From contig NZ_ACQA01000001.1 in assembly GCF_000182645.1 (NCBI RefSeq), positions 2,112,001 to 2,176,000 of the forward strand: DNA of 64,000 nt, written 5' to 3'. Below, in pieces: positions 18,420 through 29,004 of the stretch. Both the position numbers and the translations under genes were made by a program. The DNA comes from Brucella intermedia LMG 3301. Lineage in GTDB: Bacteria > Pseudomonadota > Alphaproteobacteria > Rhizobiales > Rhizobiaceae. The notes beneath the pieces were generated by a model. It was not told the origin of the DNA. It was given only the letters and a program-made list of their open reading frames with translations, and did not search any database. Position 1 is the first letter of the stretch. The number at the start of each line of letters is the position of its first letter.

Positions 18420-19085
18420 ATGAACACGCCCGCTCACCAGACTGAAACCGACCGCTGCCGCATCGTGCTGGTTGCGCCCCCGCTTGCCGACGGCGCGGCG
18501 CTCGCAAAACTGTTGACGGCTGCGCTTTCGGGCGGTGACGTTGCAAGCGTCATTCTCGACCCCGGCGATCTCGACGAGGCCACTTTTCAGGCCGCCGCCG
18601 AAAAGGCGATCCCGGTCATTCAGGAAAAGGGCGCTGCCGCGCTCATCCTCAATGATACGCGCATTGCAGGTCGCGTCGGGGCCGACGGCATCCATATCGA
18701 AGGCAAGGCTGCCGATCTGGCCGAGGCGATAGAAAAGCACACGCCGAAGATGATTGTCGGCACCGGCAATCTGCGCGACCGCCATGGTGCGATGGAAATC
18801 GGCGAATTGCAGCCCGACTATGTGTTCTTCGGAAAAATCGGTGCGGACAACAAGCCGGACGCTCATCCGCGCAACCTGGCGCTCGCCGAATGGTGGGCAC
18901 AGATGGTGGAGATCCCCTGCATTGCGCAGGCCGGAAGCGCGCTGGAAAGCATTATCCCGGCCGCGGAAACCGGCGCGGATTTCGTGGCGCTCGGACGTGC
19001 AGTCTTCGACGCCGAAGACCCGGCGCAGGCTGTTGCGGAAGCCAACCGGCTGCTCGACGAAAAAGCGCCGCGCTTTGAAAACTGA
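18420..19085 (+). CDS. ThiE-like thiamine phosphate synthase family protein
   Basis: The 221-residue product has the TIM-barrel layout of thiamine phosphate synthase (ThiE/TenI): an N-terminal CRIVLVAPPLADGAALAKLL, central AALILNDTRIAGRVGADGIH, GTGNLRDRHGAMEIGELQPD, VFFGKIGADNKP and the phosphate-binding end GADFVALGRAVFDAEDP. The classical ThiE stretches are altered: HLGQ.D is replaced by IHIEGK, and the GP.F.T.TK loop by GKIGADNKPDAHPRNL. It may therefore be a paralogue with another substrate. It is not next to other thiamine genes in this window. It is followed after 21 bases by the Sel1-repeat gene, suggesting an operon. Confidence 0.75.
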   Translation: MNTPAHQTETDRCRIVLVAPPLADGAALAKLLTAALSGGDVASVILDPGDLDEATFQAAAEKAIPVIQEKGAAALILNDTRIAGRVGADGIHIEGKAADLAEAIEKHTPKMIVGTGNLRDRHGAMEIGELQPDYVFFGKIGADNKPDAHPRNLALAEWWAQMVEIPCIAQAGSALESIIPAAETGADFVALGRAVFDAEDPAQAVAEANRLLDEKAPRFEN

Positions 19086-19106
19086 TACCTCATCAAGGTC
19101 TTGCCG

Positions 19107-20159
19107 ATGCCCATGAAGAACAAATTTCTTCTCGCTGCCGTTATGTCTCTCGCGCTGCCGGTGCTGCCTGTTCTGGCAGCCGGCGAGCCGGTGCACGGCC
19201 AGAAGAGCGGCAAGCAGGGCAATCATCAGGGCACGAAGGCCGACAAGCCTGCCAAGCCGGTCATGCTGCCGCAACCGGCAACCACGGAACCGATGCCGCA
19301 TATCGATCCGAGCCGTTTCGGCGACAAGCCGGCGGACGAGGCTTTCGGCGCATTCCAGCGCGGCCTTTATCTGACCGCCTTCAATCTGGCCAAACCACAG
19401 GCCGAAAAGGGCGACCCGGCATCGCAGACGCTCATCGCGGAGATTTATGCGCGTGGTCTCGGCATTCCCGCCAACCAGAAACTGGCGGCGGAATGGTACG
19501 AGAAGGCGGCCAATAACGGTGTTGTCGAAGCGCAGTTCCGGTACGCGGCTCTTCTGCTTCAGGGCACCTATACCGCGAAAGACCCCGTCAAGGCGGAAGA
19601 ACTGATGAAGAAGGCTGCCGAGGGCGGCAACGCCATGGCGCAGTTCAACTACGGCCAGATGCTGATGGTGAAGACGCCGGGCAAGCCCGGCCTCGACCTC
19701 GCCTTCCCGTGGTTCGAGAAGGCAGCCGAGGCGAAGCTTGCCGATGCGCAATATGCGGTCAGCCAGGTTTACGCCAATGGCACCCCGACCATTCCTCGCG
19801 ACGACAAGAAGGCGCGCGTCTACCTCCTGCTCGCAGCAGCGCAAGGCTATGACACCGCACAATTCGACCTTGGCCGCTGGCTGATCGAGGGGCGCGGCGG
19901 CGACCGCAATTACGAACAGGGTTTCGGCTGGATGCAGCTTGGCGCGCAGCGCGGCATGGTTATGGCGCAGGCATGGCTCGCGCGTCTCTACCGCGATGGC
20001 ATCGGCACCGAAGGCGATCTGGTGAAGGCCGCCGCCTGGTATATCGTCGCACAGCGGGCCGGTTTCCGCGCGCCGGACCTCAACGACATGATGGACGGAC
20101 TGGCTGACGATCAGATCAAGCAAGCCATAGAAACCGCCAATAACCTGCGCGTCCGCTGA
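19107..20159 (+). CDS. Secreted Sel1-like repeat (SLR/TPR) protein
   Basis: The product is about 350 residues: a signal peptide (MKNKFLLAAVMSLALPVLPV, cut after LAA), a basic/Pro linker, then about six Sel1-like repeats of 36 residues, for example ASQTLIAEIYARGLGIPANQ, AQFRYAALLLQGTYTAKDPV, AQFNYGQMLMVKTPGKPGLD, and AQAWLARLYRDGIGTEGDLV. Sel1 proteins act as adaptor scaffolds, including ExoR-type periplasmic regulators of Rhizobiales; no partner can be named here. Start ATG 19107 has AAGG upstream; ATG 19113 is also possible. Confidence 0.85.
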   Translation: MPMKNKFLLAAVMSLALPVLPVLAAGEPVHGQKSGKQGNHQGTKADKPAKPVMLPQPATTEPMPHIDPSRFGDKPADEAFGAFQRGLYLTAFNLAKPQAEKGDPASQTLIAEIYARGLGIPANQKLAAEWYEKAANNGVVEAQFRYAALLLQGTYTAKDPVKAEELMKKAAEGGNAMAQFNYGQMLMVKTPGKPGLDLAFPWFEKAAEAKLADAQYAVSQVYANGTPTIPRDDKKARVYLLLAAAQGYDTAQFDLGRWLIEGRGGDRNYEQGFGWMQLGAQRGMVMAQAWLARLYRDGIGTEGDLVKAAAWYIVAQRAGFRAPDLNDMMDGLADDQIKQAIETANNLRVR

Positions 20160-20336
20160 TTTTTGAGCGGTTTTTTCAAACGGGACCGGCCCTCTTTTCG
20201 TGGTCAGGCTTGCACAAAGCGTCGTTTTATGGTCTTGGGAACGCGATTATCGCGGCTCGAATATGAGATGCTCAGGCAATCCCCGAAATAAAGCCGGGCC
20301 GCACATAGTTTCACATTTTCATTCCGGATCAAGCTC

Positions 20337-20897
20337 ATGAAGATCAATGGTAACGAAATCCGCCCCGGCAATGTCATCGAACATGCTGGCGGCCTGTGGG
20401 TTGCAGTCAAGACCAATGCCGTCAAGCCCGGCAAGGGCGGCGCCTACAATCAGGTCGAACTGAAGAACCTCATCAACGGCACCAAGCTCAACGAACGTTT
20501 CCGCGCCGCCGAAACCGTCGAGCGCGTTCGTCTGGAACAGAAGGATTTCTCGTTCCTCTACGAACAGGGCGAAGCGCTGATCTTCATGGACACGGAATCC
20601 TACGAGCAGCTCGAACTGGCCAAGGATTTCGTCGGCGACCGCTCCGCCTTCCTGCAGGACGGCATGATGGTCACTGTCGAACTTTACGAAGAAAAGCCGA
20701 TCGGCATCCGCCTGCCGGATCAGGTCACGCTCGCCATCACCGAAGCCGATCCGGTCGTCAAGGGCCAGACCGCCGCTTCGTCCTACAAGCCGGCGGTGCT
20801 TGAAAACGGTATCCGCATCCTCGTTCCGCCATTCATCGAATCGGGCGAACGCGTAATCGTCGACACCAACGAACTGACCTACGTCAGCCGCGCCTGA
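20337..20897 (+). CDS. efp: Elongation factor P
   Basis: EF-P binds stalled ribosomes between the P and E sites and restores peptide-bond formation at polyproline stretches. The 186 residues match the family: the N-terminal KOW-like domain [20 protein letters not shown], the tip loop [16 protein letters not shown] with the modifiable Lys33, an OB domain, and the C-terminal [17 protein letters not shown]. Several Pro-rich proteins here, notably TolA, are plausible clients. A monocistronic unit between the Sel1 gene and suhB. Confidence 0.98.
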   Translation: MKINGNEIRPGNVIEHAGGLWVAVKTNAVKPGKGGAYNQVELKNLINGTKLNERFRAAETVERVRLEQKDFSFLYEQGEALIFMDTESYEQLELAKDFVGDRSAFLQDGMMVTVELYEEKPIGIRLPDQVTLAITEADPVVKGQTAASSYKPAVLENGIRILVPPFIESGERVIVDTNELTYVSRA

Positions 20898-21092
20898 TCC
20901 GTCTCTGACTATGGCGGCGTCCCGCCGTGGCGCCGCATGTCGCATCCTTGCGACCGTTCTTTCTCAGATCGCTCAATTCCCTGACCGTCCGCCGTATATG
21001 TTCGCGGCTGGATGTTCGCCCTCCCTTTTTAACGAAATGCATGATCCTCTTTAAACTCCACGCTTAGGGATCGTGCTTACAAGGACAATGAA

Positions 21093-21884
21093 ATGGCCCG
21101 CTCAGCCCTTCTCAACGTTATGGTACAGGCCGCTATGAAGGCCGGCCGCAGCCTCGCTCGCGATTTTGGCGAAGTCCAGAATCTTCAGGTTTCTCTCAAG
21201 GGCCCCGGCGACTATGTCAGCCAGGCAGACCGCCGCGCCGAAAAGATCGTCTACACGGAATTGAGCCGCGCCCGCCCGGATTACGGCTTCCTGATGGAAG
21301 AATCCGGCGAGATTGAATCCAAGGACGGACAGCACCGCTGGCTGGTCGATCCGCTCGACGGCACCACGAACTTCCTGCACGGCATTCCGGTTTTTGCTGT
21401 TTCCATCGCCCTTGAGCGTCAGGGACAGATCGTCGCCGGCGTCATCTACAATCCGGCCATGGACGAGCTTTACACCGCAGAACGCGGTGGCGGCGCATTC
21501 CTCAACGACCGCCGCCTGCGCGTCGCATCGCGCAACAAGCTGGTCGATTCCGTCATCGGCACCGGCATCCCGCATCTGGGCCGCGGTCATCACGGCCATT
21601 ATCTGGTCGAGCTGCGCAATGTCATGGCCGAAACCGCAGGCATCCGCCGCATGGGTGCGGTCGCGCTTGATCTCGCCTATGTCGCGGGCGGCCGCCTGGA
21701 CGGCTTCTGGGAAGATGGCATGCATCCGTGGGATCTCGGCGCCGGCATCCTGATGGTGCGCGAAGCTGGCGGTTTCGTCTCGGACAAGAATGGCGGACAG
21801 GATATGTTCACCAATCACTCGATCGTCGCCGGCAACGAAACCATTCACGGCGCGCTTCTCAAGACGATCAAAAAGCCGATCTGA
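21093..21884 (+). CDS. suhB: Inositol monophosphatase family protein SuhB
   Basis: A Mg-dependent phosphatase of the inositol monophosphatase/SuhB family, 263 residues. Motifs: EESGEIESKDGQHRWLVDPL followed by DGTTNFLHGIPVFAVSIALE (the metal-binding WLVDPLDGTTNFLHG) and DGFWEDGMHPWDLGAGILMV (the second metal signature WDLGAG). In enterobacteria SuhB also joins the rRNA antitermination complex; whether it does so here is unknown. AAGGA precedes the ATG by seven bases. Confidence 0.95.
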   Translation: MARSALLNVMVQAAMKAGRSLARDFGEVQNLQVSLKGPGDYVSQADRRAEKIVYTELSRARPDYGFLMEESGEIESKDGQHRWLVDPLDGTTNFLHGIPVFAVSIALERQGQIVAGVIYNPAMDELYTAERGGGAFLNDRRLRVASRNKLVDSVIGTGIPHLGRGHHGHYLVELRNVMAETAGIRRMGAVALDLAYVAGGRLDGFWEDGMHPWDLGAGILMVREAGGFVSDKNGGQDMFTNHSIVAGNETIHGALLKTIKKPI

Positions 21885-21912
21885 TATTCCCAGCATTATT
21901 CGCTTTTTGAAT

Positions 21913-21940
21913 CAGCGCGTCGCATGAAAGCGGCGCGCTG
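21913..21940 (+). terminator. Possible terminator after suhB
   Basis: Stem CAGCGCG / CGCGCTG, 29 bases past the suhB stop. The T-rich stretch (CTGCCTTCATTTTTTCG) lies some 15 bases further, so it is not a textbook intrinsic terminator. Confidence 0.4.
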
Positions 21941-22038
21941 AAGCATTTCTGCCTTCATTTTTTCGTAACCAGACGATTCCGCTTCACGAATTAATGAAGT
22001 AGGCTCCTGTGCAAACACGCGACCATGGAGCGCAACGC

Positions 22039-23082
22039 ATGAGCGATTTGAGACTTTCCCGGGAACGTCTGGATGAGGGACGCGATTACGACCCCTACCG
22101 CCTTTCGAGCCCGCGCATTGTCATTCTCACCATGGCGATCTTCCTTATTATTGTAGCCTTTCTGGCTGCAATCCTAATGCGGCAGATTCACACGTTCTTC
22201 GTCACCAATCCCGGGCTCAACGGGCTTATTCTCGGCGTTCTGCTGGTCGGCATCCTGCTCGCTTTCGGACAGGTGCTCCGGCTTCTGCCGGAAATTCGCT
22301 GGGTCAATTCATTCCGCGACGGCGACCGCGAGGGCACCGCGCGCCCGCCCGTGCTGCTGGCGCCGATGCGCGCACTCATCGGGCGTCGCCAGTCGATGGC
22401 GCTTTCCACCGCCTCCATGCGCTCGATTCTCGATTCCATCGCGACCCGCCTTGACGAAAGCCGCGATATATCGCGCTATCTGATCGGGCTTCTGGTCTTT
22501 CTTGGCCTTCTCGGCACCTTCTGGGGCCTTCTGGAAACCGTCGGCTCCATTGGTCGGACTATCCAGACCCTCGATCCCAATTCGGGCAGTACCGGTGACG
22601 TTCTCGATGCATTGAAGGCAGGCCTGCAAGCACCGCTTTCCGGCATGGGCACGGCTTTCTCGTCGTCGCTCTTCGGCCTCTCGGGTTCGCTGATCCTTGG
22701 CTTCCTCGACCTGCAAGCGGGCCGCGCACAGAACCGCTTCTATACGGAACTGGAAAACTGGCTTTCCTCCGTCACCGATCTCGGCTCGGACGCGGACCAG
22801 CACGGCGGCACGGAAGAAATCCGTAATCTGGCCGACCGGCTGCAGAACATGCATGGCGGCGATGCATCCACGCAGCGCACAACGGCAGCACTTGCCAATC
22901 TTGCCGAAGGCATACAGGGCCTCGTCAAGAACATGCGCAGCGAACAGCAGATCATGCGCGACTGGGTGGAAAAGCAGGCCGACGAGCAGAAGGCGATCCG
23001 CCAGACGCTCGACCGCCTCACCCGGGCCATCGGAGAGCGTCCGCATGACCGCAAGTCCGACCGCACGGACAAGGCGGAGTAA
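22039..23082 (+). CDS. MotA/TolQ/ExbB-type proton-channel protein
   Basis: The 347 residues have membrane helices at about 25-48 (IVILTMAIFLIIVAFLAAIL), 58-80 (LNGLILGVLLVGILLAFGQV), 150-175 (YLIGLLVFLGLLGTFWGLLE) and 205-225, with the channel signature GLLGTFWGLLETVGSIG and MGTAFSSSLFGLSGSLILGF. A cytosolic C-terminus follows with NLADRLQNMHGGDAST and a charged helical end. It precedes a MotB/OmpA-like gene by five bases, so the two form a stator-like pair distinct from TolQR. The start at 22039 has GGAG eight bases upstream; a start 10 codons earlier is weaker. Its biological role is not established from sequence. Confidence 0.85.
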   Translation: MSDLRLSRERLDEGRDYDPYRLSSPRIVILTMAIFLIIVAFLAAILMRQIHTFFVTNPGLNGLILGVLLVGILLAFGQVLRLLPEIRWVNSFRDGDREGTARPPVLLAPMRALIGRRQSMALSTASMRSILDSIATRLDESRDISRYLIGLLVFLGLLGTFWGLLETVGSIGRTIQTLDPNSGSTGDVLDALKAGLQAPLSGMGTAFSSSLFGLSGSLILGFLDLQAGRAQNRFYTELENWLSSVTDLGSDADQHGGTEEIRNLADRLQNMHGGDASTQRTTAALANLAEGIQGLVKNMRSEQQIMRDWVEKQADEQKAIRQTLDRLTRAIGERPHDRKSDRTDKAE

Positions 23083-23087
23083 TTCCC

Positions 23088-24119
23088 ATGGCTCTTGCCC
23101 GCAACCGCCGCACCCAAAGGCATGTCGATTACTGGCCGGGTTTCGTCGATGCCCTGACGACGCTGCTCTTGGCAATCATGTTCCTGCTGACCGTTTTCGT
23201 GCTGGCGCAGTTCCTGCTCAGCCGTGAGGTCAACAACAAGGACAGCGTGCTTGCCCGCCTCAACAGCCAGATTCAGGAACTGACTCAGCTCCTGTCGCTG
23301 GAGCGCAGCAATTCGCAGGACATGCAGGACACCATCGCCAATCTGCAAGCCTCGCTGTCCACGGCGGAAACCGAGCGTTCGCGCCTGCAAAGCCTGCTGA
23401 ACGAAGGAAGTGGCGCAGGTGCCGCCGCTGAAAAGCGCGCCGGGGAACTGTCGGCAAGCCTCGATGCCGAAAAGCAGGTCAGCGCCCGCGCGCTCAGTCA
23501 GGTAGAGCTGCTGAACCAGCAGATTTCGGCTCTGCGCCGCCAGATCGCGGCACTTGAAGATGCGCTCAACGCTTCTGAAAGCCGCGACCGCGAATCGAAT
23601 GCCAAGATCGCCGATCTGGGGCGCCGCCTGAACGTTGCGCTGGCCCAGCGGGTGCAGGAACTGAACCGCTACCGGTCGGACTTCTTCGGGCGTCTGCGTG
23701 AGATCCTGTCCGACAAGGAAAATATCCGCATTGTCGGCGACCGTTTCGTCTTCCAGTCGGAAGTGCTGTTCCCGACAGGCTCGTCTGATATCAATCCCGC
23801 CGGTCAGGACGAAATGAAAAAGCTCGCCGATGCGGTAAACCAGCTCAATCAGGAAATCCCGGACGACATCAACTGGGTGCTGCGTGTCGACGGCCATACC
23901 GATAATGTGCCGCTGGCAGGCACCGGGCGCTTCCGCGACAATTGGGAGCTTTCATCGGCCCGCGCCACCGCTGTAGTCAAATTCCTGATCGCCAATGGAG
24001 TCCCGGCCAACCGGCTCGTTGCCGCAGGCTTCGGGGAATATCAGCCGCTCGATGCCTCGGACACCGCCGATGCCCGCGCCAAGAACCGCCGCATCGAGCT
24101 GAAACTGACGGAGAGATAA
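23088..24119 (+). CDS. MotB/OmpA-like peptidoglycan-binding stator partner
   Basis: The 343 residues start with HVDYWPGFVDALTTLLLAIM and FLLTVFVLAQFLL, a MotB-like TM helix carrying Asp21 where MotB has its proton-binding Asp. A long coiled coil follows (about residues 45-190: LARLNSQIQELTQLLSLERS through RQIAALEDALNASESRDRES). The OmpA-C peptidoglycan domain has VLFPTGSSDINPAGQDEMKK, VLRVDGHTDNVPL and NWELSSARATAVVKFLIANG. With the upstream MotA-like protein it should form a cell-wall-anchored, proton-driven complex. Similar pairs exist widely in alphaproteobacteria outside flagellar clusters. Confidence 0.85.
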   Translation: MALARNRRTQRHVDYWPGFVDALTTLLLAIMFLLTVFVLAQFLLSREVNNKDSVLARLNSQIQELTQLLSLERSNSQDMQDTIANLQASLSTAETERSRLQSLLNEGSGAGAAAEKRAGELSASLDAEKQVSARALSQVELLNQQISALRRQIAALEDALNASESRDRESNAKIADLGRRLNVALAQRVQELNRYRSDFFGRLREILSDKENIRIVGDRFVFQSEVLFPTGSSDINPAGQDEMKKLADAVNQLNQEIPDDINWVLRVDGHTDNVPLAGTGRFRDNWELSSARATAVVKFLIANGVPANRLVAAGFGEYQPLDASDTADARAKNRRIELKLTER

Positions 24120-24190
24120 AGGCATAAACGGGGAGAAGGGGTCCCCGTCTATTTGGCGACGAAGACCTCTTGTCACTTTATGTATCTAAT

Positions 24191-24251
24191 GGATTTTTCG
24201 AATTTGACGTTTGAAACAGCATCTCATTCAGTCGGGATTCAAACGTCAAAT

Positions 24252-24258
<7 letters not shown>
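24191..24258. terminator. Long palindrome between convergent genes, possible bidirectional terminator
   Basis: Perfect 16-base arms GAATTTGACGTTTGAA (24200-24215) and TTCAAACGTCAAATTC (24238-24253), with outer GGATT/AATCC (24191-24195, 24254-24258). It sits between the stator gene (ends 24119) and the ABC exporter (ends 24252, inside the right arm). There is no U-tract, so it may instead be a structured 3' end. Confidence 0.6.
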
Positions 24259-26066
<1,808 letters not shown>

Positions 26067-26237
26067 TCTTGTGTTTGCGCCCTTGTTATTGCCGTGCGCC
26101 TGATGTATAGGCTCGCCAACCCTTTTGGAAGCCGTTGCCTGCAGGTAATGGGTCTTCATATCTGCCATTGGGCGAAAGTGCCGCAGTTTCGATAGTCAAG
26201 GCTGCGCTTTTCACCCCAGACTTTCAGGATTGAGAAG

Positions 26238-26459
26238 ATGAAAGCCAATATCCATCCCGACTACCACACCATCAAGGTCGTGATGACCGATGGCACCGAA
26301 TACACGACCCGCTCGACCTGGGGCAAGGAAGGCGATACGATGAACCTCGATATCGACCCGACCACCCATCCGGCCTGGACGGGCGGTTCGCAGACCCTGC
26401 TCGATCGCGGCGGTCGCGTTACGAAGTTCAAGAACCGTTTCGGCAATCTCGGCATCTGA
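26238..26459 (+). CDS. rpmE: 50S ribosomal protein bL31
   Basis: The 73-residue protein [20 protein letters not shown] then [20 protein letters not shown] and [17 protein letters not shown] is bL31 of the zinc-free (C-minus) type: the CxxC pair of zinc-binding L31 is absent. It is followed by a strong terminator 24 bases downstream, so it is a monocistronic unit. Confidence 0.98.
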   Translation: MKANIHPDYHTIKVVMTDGTEYTTRSTWGKEGDTMNLDIDPTTHPAWTGGSQTLLDRGGRVTKFKNRFGNLGI

Positions 26460-26483
26460 TCCGATATTGCATCTGGTTGAAAA

Positions 26484-26506
26484 GCCCCGCCTCGGCGGGG
26501 TTTTTT
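26484..26506 (+). terminator. Intrinsic terminator of rpmE
   Basis: Stem GCCCCGCC / GGCGGGG followed by TTTTTT. Confidence 0.92.
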
Positions 26507-26538
26507 ATTGCCCTGGTTTTTCGTTTCGCAAGGCACAA

Positions 26539-26566
26539 AAAATCCCGGACAAGGCCGGGATTTTTC
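26539..26566 (-). terminator. Intrinsic terminator of yebC
   Basis: Stem AAATCCCGG / CCGGGATTT with A-tract and T-tract on the two sides; on the minus strand TTTTTTGTGCC follows. It lies 23 bases past the yebC stop codon and may work in both directions. Confidence 0.85.
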
Positions 26567-26588
26567 AAAAACAATCTTGAGAACCGGA

Positions 26589-27335
26589 TCAGGCGCTCAG
26601 CTTTTCCATCACTTCGTCGCTGACTTCGAAGTTCGTGTAGACGTTCTGCACGTCGTCATCGTCTTCAAGCACGTTGAGAAGCTTGAGAACAGAACGCGCC
26701 TTTTCCTCGTCCAGTTCGGTATTGGTCTGCGGCTTCCAGATCGTCTTGATCGATTCGGCCTCACCGAGAGCAGCTTCCAGAGCCTTCGACACTTCGCCGA
26801 TGTCTTCAAACGCGCAGATGATGACGTGTTCTTCTTCGCCGGACTGCACATCGTCAGCGCCAGCTTCGATGGCTGCTTCCATCACCTTGTCGGCGTCGCC
26901 AACAGACGACTTGTAGATGATTTCCCCAACGCGATCGAACATGAAGGAAACCGAACCGGTTTCGCCCAGCGCACCGCCCGACTTCGTGAAGGCTGCACGG
27001 ACATTGGATGCCGTGCGGTTACGGTTGTCCGTCAGCGCTTCCACGATGACCGATACGCCGCCGGGACCACGGCCTTCGTAGCGCACTTCATCATAGTTCT
27101 CGCCGTCATTGCCGGCAGCCTTCTTGATGGCGCGCTCGATATTGTCCTTTGGCATGGACTGCGCCTTGGCGTTCTGGATCGCCAGACGCAGACGCGGGTT
27201 CATCGCAGGATCAGGCAGACCCTGCTTGGCAGCGACGGTGATTTCGCGCCCGAGCTTGGAAAACATTTTCGACCGCACCGCATCCTGACGGCCCTTGCGG
27301 TGCATGATATTCTTAAACTGTGAATGGCCGGCCAT
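26589..27335 (-). CDS. yebC: YebC/PmpR-family (TACO1) protein
   Basis: The 248 residues carry the family start [20 protein letters not shown], then [40 protein letters not shown] and a C-terminal acidic domain. YebC/TACO1 proteins were long called transcription regulators and are now linked to translation of proline-rich stretches, like EF-P, whose gene is also in this window. Start: ATG at 27335. Confidence 0.96.
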   Translation of the reverse strand: MAGHSQFKNIMHRKGRQDAVRSKMFSKLGREITVAAKQGLPDPAMNPRLRLAIQNAKAQSMPKDNIERAIKKAAGNDGENYDEVRYEGRGPGGVSVIVEALTDNRNRTASNVRAAFTKSGGALGETGSVSFMFDRVGEIIYKSSVGDADKVMEAAIEAGADDVQSGEEEHVIICAFEDIGEVSKALEAALGEAESIKTIWKPQTNTELDEEKARSVLKLLNVLEDDDDVQNVYTNFEVSDEVMEKLSA

Positions 27336-27524
27336 GGCACCCCTGTTCTGTTTAAAATGCTGCGCACGGAAGCGTCACGCATGAAACAGAGATCAAGCAG
27401 AGAAGGGCCGCGGTCGGGCCACAGTGCTTTCCGTGCAGAATGGCGGCGTTATAAGGAATTCAGGCCCATTCGTCCAGCAAAAGCGCTACAAACATCGATT
27501 CCCTGTCAATAAAGGCAATATCGC

Positions 27525-27553
27525 TCGACCCGGCGGGCAAAGCCGATTATCTA
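27525..27553 (+). promoter_or_regulatory. Predicted bioR promoter
   Basis: TCGACC (27525-27530), a 17-base spacer, and TATCTA (27548-27553). The predicted RNA start falls on or next to the A of the bioR ATG (27561). The -10 is embedded in the BioR box. Confidence 0.5.
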
Positions 27554-27556
27554 TAA
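27547..27556. promoter_or_regulatory. BioR operator in front of bioR
   Basis: TTATCTATAA matches the published BioR signal TTATMKATAA. It ends four bases before the bioR start codon and overlaps the predicted -10, so bioR should repress itself. Confidence 0.8.
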
Positions 27557-27560
27557 ATTC

Positions 27561-28241
27561 ATGATTCAGCCTCCCCACAACACCCCCGGCGAAACCATCG
27601 CAGCCCGCATCAGCCGCATCCTTGCCGACCGCATCATTGCGGGCGAGATCGAACCGGGCACCAAACTGCGACAGGATCACATCGCGGAAGAATTCGAAAC
27701 CAGCCATGTGCCGGTCCGCGAAGCGTTCCGACGATTGGAGGCTCAGGGCCTTGCAGTATCGGAACCGCGACGCGGCGTCCGGGTTGCGTCGTTCGATATT
27801 GGTGAGATCAGGGAAGTTGCGGAAATGCGGGCGGCTCTGGAAGTTCTGGCGCTCCGCCACGCGGCACCGCACATCACGCAGGCAACGCTCGACGCCGCCG
27901 AACAGGCAACGCTGGAAGGCGACAAGTCGCGCGACGTCAGAAGCTGGGAAGACGCCAACCGCCGCTTTCATCGGCTCATACTCGACCCCTGCAAAATGCC
28001 GCGCCTGCTCGCCGCAATCGATGACCTTCACGCCGCCAGCGCGCGGTTCCTTTTCGCCACATGGCGCTCGGAATGGGAAGCCCGCACCGACCATGACCAC
28101 CGGGCGATATTGCAAGCGCTGCGCCAGAACGATGTCGACAGCGCCGCCACGATACTCGCCAGGCACGTGCAATGGATCGGACACCGCCCGGTCAAGACTG
28201 CATCGGGCAAGACGCGCGATTCGTTCGCGATCGTCGGCTGA
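27561..28241 (+). CDS. bioR: GntR-family biotin repressor BioR
   Basis: The 226 residues are a GntR/FadR-type repressor: winged HTH at about 15-75 (IAARISRILADRIIAGEIEP, GTKLRQDHIAEEFETSHVPV, REAFRRLEAQGLAVSEPRRG) and an all-helical FCD effector domain (VAEMRAALEVLALRHA, EDANRRFHRLILDPCKMPRL, DHRAILQALRQND). The BioR identity rests on TTATCTATAA operators in front of both this gene and the nearby bioY. No ribosome-binding site is possible between operator and ATG, and there is no usable later start, so the mRNA is probably leaderless. Confidence 0.88.
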   Translation: MIQPPHNTPGETIAARISRILADRIIAGEIEPGTKLRQDHIAEEFETSHVPVREAFRRLEAQGLAVSEPRRGVRVASFDIGEIREVAEMRAALEVLALRHAAPHITQATLDAAEQATLEGDKSRDVRSWEDANRRFHRLILDPCKMPRLLAAIDDLHAASARFLFATWRSEWEARTDHDHRAILQALRQNDVDSAATILARHVQWIGHRPVKTASGKTRDSFAIVG

Positions 28242-28412
28242 CGCGATCGCACGCGCTTCCTTCCGACTTTAACCTATCTCTATACCCACGCGGATTTCAG
28301 GCGGCGGAGCGGGCTTTTTGCGCGCAACTTTCACAGCAAGGGATCGTGCCGTTCGTTCGGCTCTTGCGTTTATCGTCAGGAGCTTTAAAAAGATATAGAT
28401 CGAATCTCAATT

Positions 28413-28422
28413 TTATCTATAA
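28413..28422. promoter_or_regulatory. BioR operator in front of bioY
   Basis: TTATCTATAA, identical to the bioR operator, lies 12 bases before the bioY start, just ahead of its GAGG ribosome-binding site. Confidence 0.85.
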
Positions 28423-28434
28423 TTCGAGGTAACC

Positions 28435-29004
28435 ATGTCGACCATCACTCAAACGCGCCCATCCTTCAGCCCGCTTAATCTTGAAGCCCGCTCCCCGGCA
28501 ATGCGCCTTGCGGCTGTAGCATTTGGCACGCTGGTTCTCGCCGTCTCGTCACAGATCGAAGTTCCGATGATTCCGGTTCCGATCACGCTGCAGACCCTGA
28601 TCGTTCCGCTGATCGGCGCGCTCTATGGCTGGCGTCTTGGCATAGCCACGGTTCTGGCCTGGCTTGGAGAAGCAATGATGGGCCTTCCGGTTCTCGCAGG
28701 CGGCGCCGGTGGTCTTGCGCATTTCGCAGGCCCGACCGCAGGCTATCTCGTTTCCTTCCCGCTCATTGCTGCACTGACCGGTTATCTGGCCGAACGTGGC
28801 TGGAACGGCAACCGTGTCGGCCTCGCATTCGTCTCGTTCCTTGCTGCCAACATGATCTGCCTCGCTCTCGGTGCAGTCTGGCTGTCCACCCTCATCGGCG
28901 CTGAAAAGGCCGTCGCCTTCGGCGTGACGCCGTTCCTGCTCGGCGCTCTCATCAAGTCGGCTCTCGGCGCAGCGATCCTCAAGGCTGCAGCGCCGAACCG
29001 TTGA
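28435..29004 (+). CDS. bioY: Biotin ECF transporter S component BioY
   Basis: BioY is the membrane biotin-binding subunit; it works alone or with an ECF module. The 189 residues contain about six hydrophobic helices (MRLAAVAFGTLVLAVSSQIE, LIVPLIGALYGWRLGIATVL, FAGPTAGYLVSFPLIAALTG) and the BioY signature VPMIPVPITLQTL, plus GLAHFAGPTAGYLVSFP. BioR controls it through the operator above. Its stop overlaps the TTG start of the next gene. Confidence 0.96.
   Translation: MSTITQTRPSFSPLNLEARSPAMRLAAVAFGTLVLAVSSQIEVPMIPVPITLQTLIVPLIGALYGWRLGIATVLAWLGEAMMGLPVLAGGAGGLAHFAGPTAGYLVSFPLIAALTGYLAERGWNGNRVGLAFVSFLAANMICLALGAVWLSTLIGAEKAVAFGVTPFLLGALIKSALGAAILKAAAPNR

Noticed and set aside
18393..20123. 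Long minus-strand open frame opposite the ThiE-like and Sel1 genes
   Set aside because: Antisense shadow in GC-rich sequence; low-complexity Arg/His-rich product with no domain.
20937..21092. suhB/mmgR small-RNA motif upstream of suhB
   Set aside because: A CCCTCCCTTTTT stretch is suggestive of that family, but I could not find a clean terminator hairpin or the full motif. A covariance search would be needed.
22039..24119. Zorya anti-phage system
   Set aside because: Only ZorA/B-like folds are present; no ZorC, ZorD or ZorE neighbours, and such stator pairs are common housekeeping genes in alphaproteobacteria.
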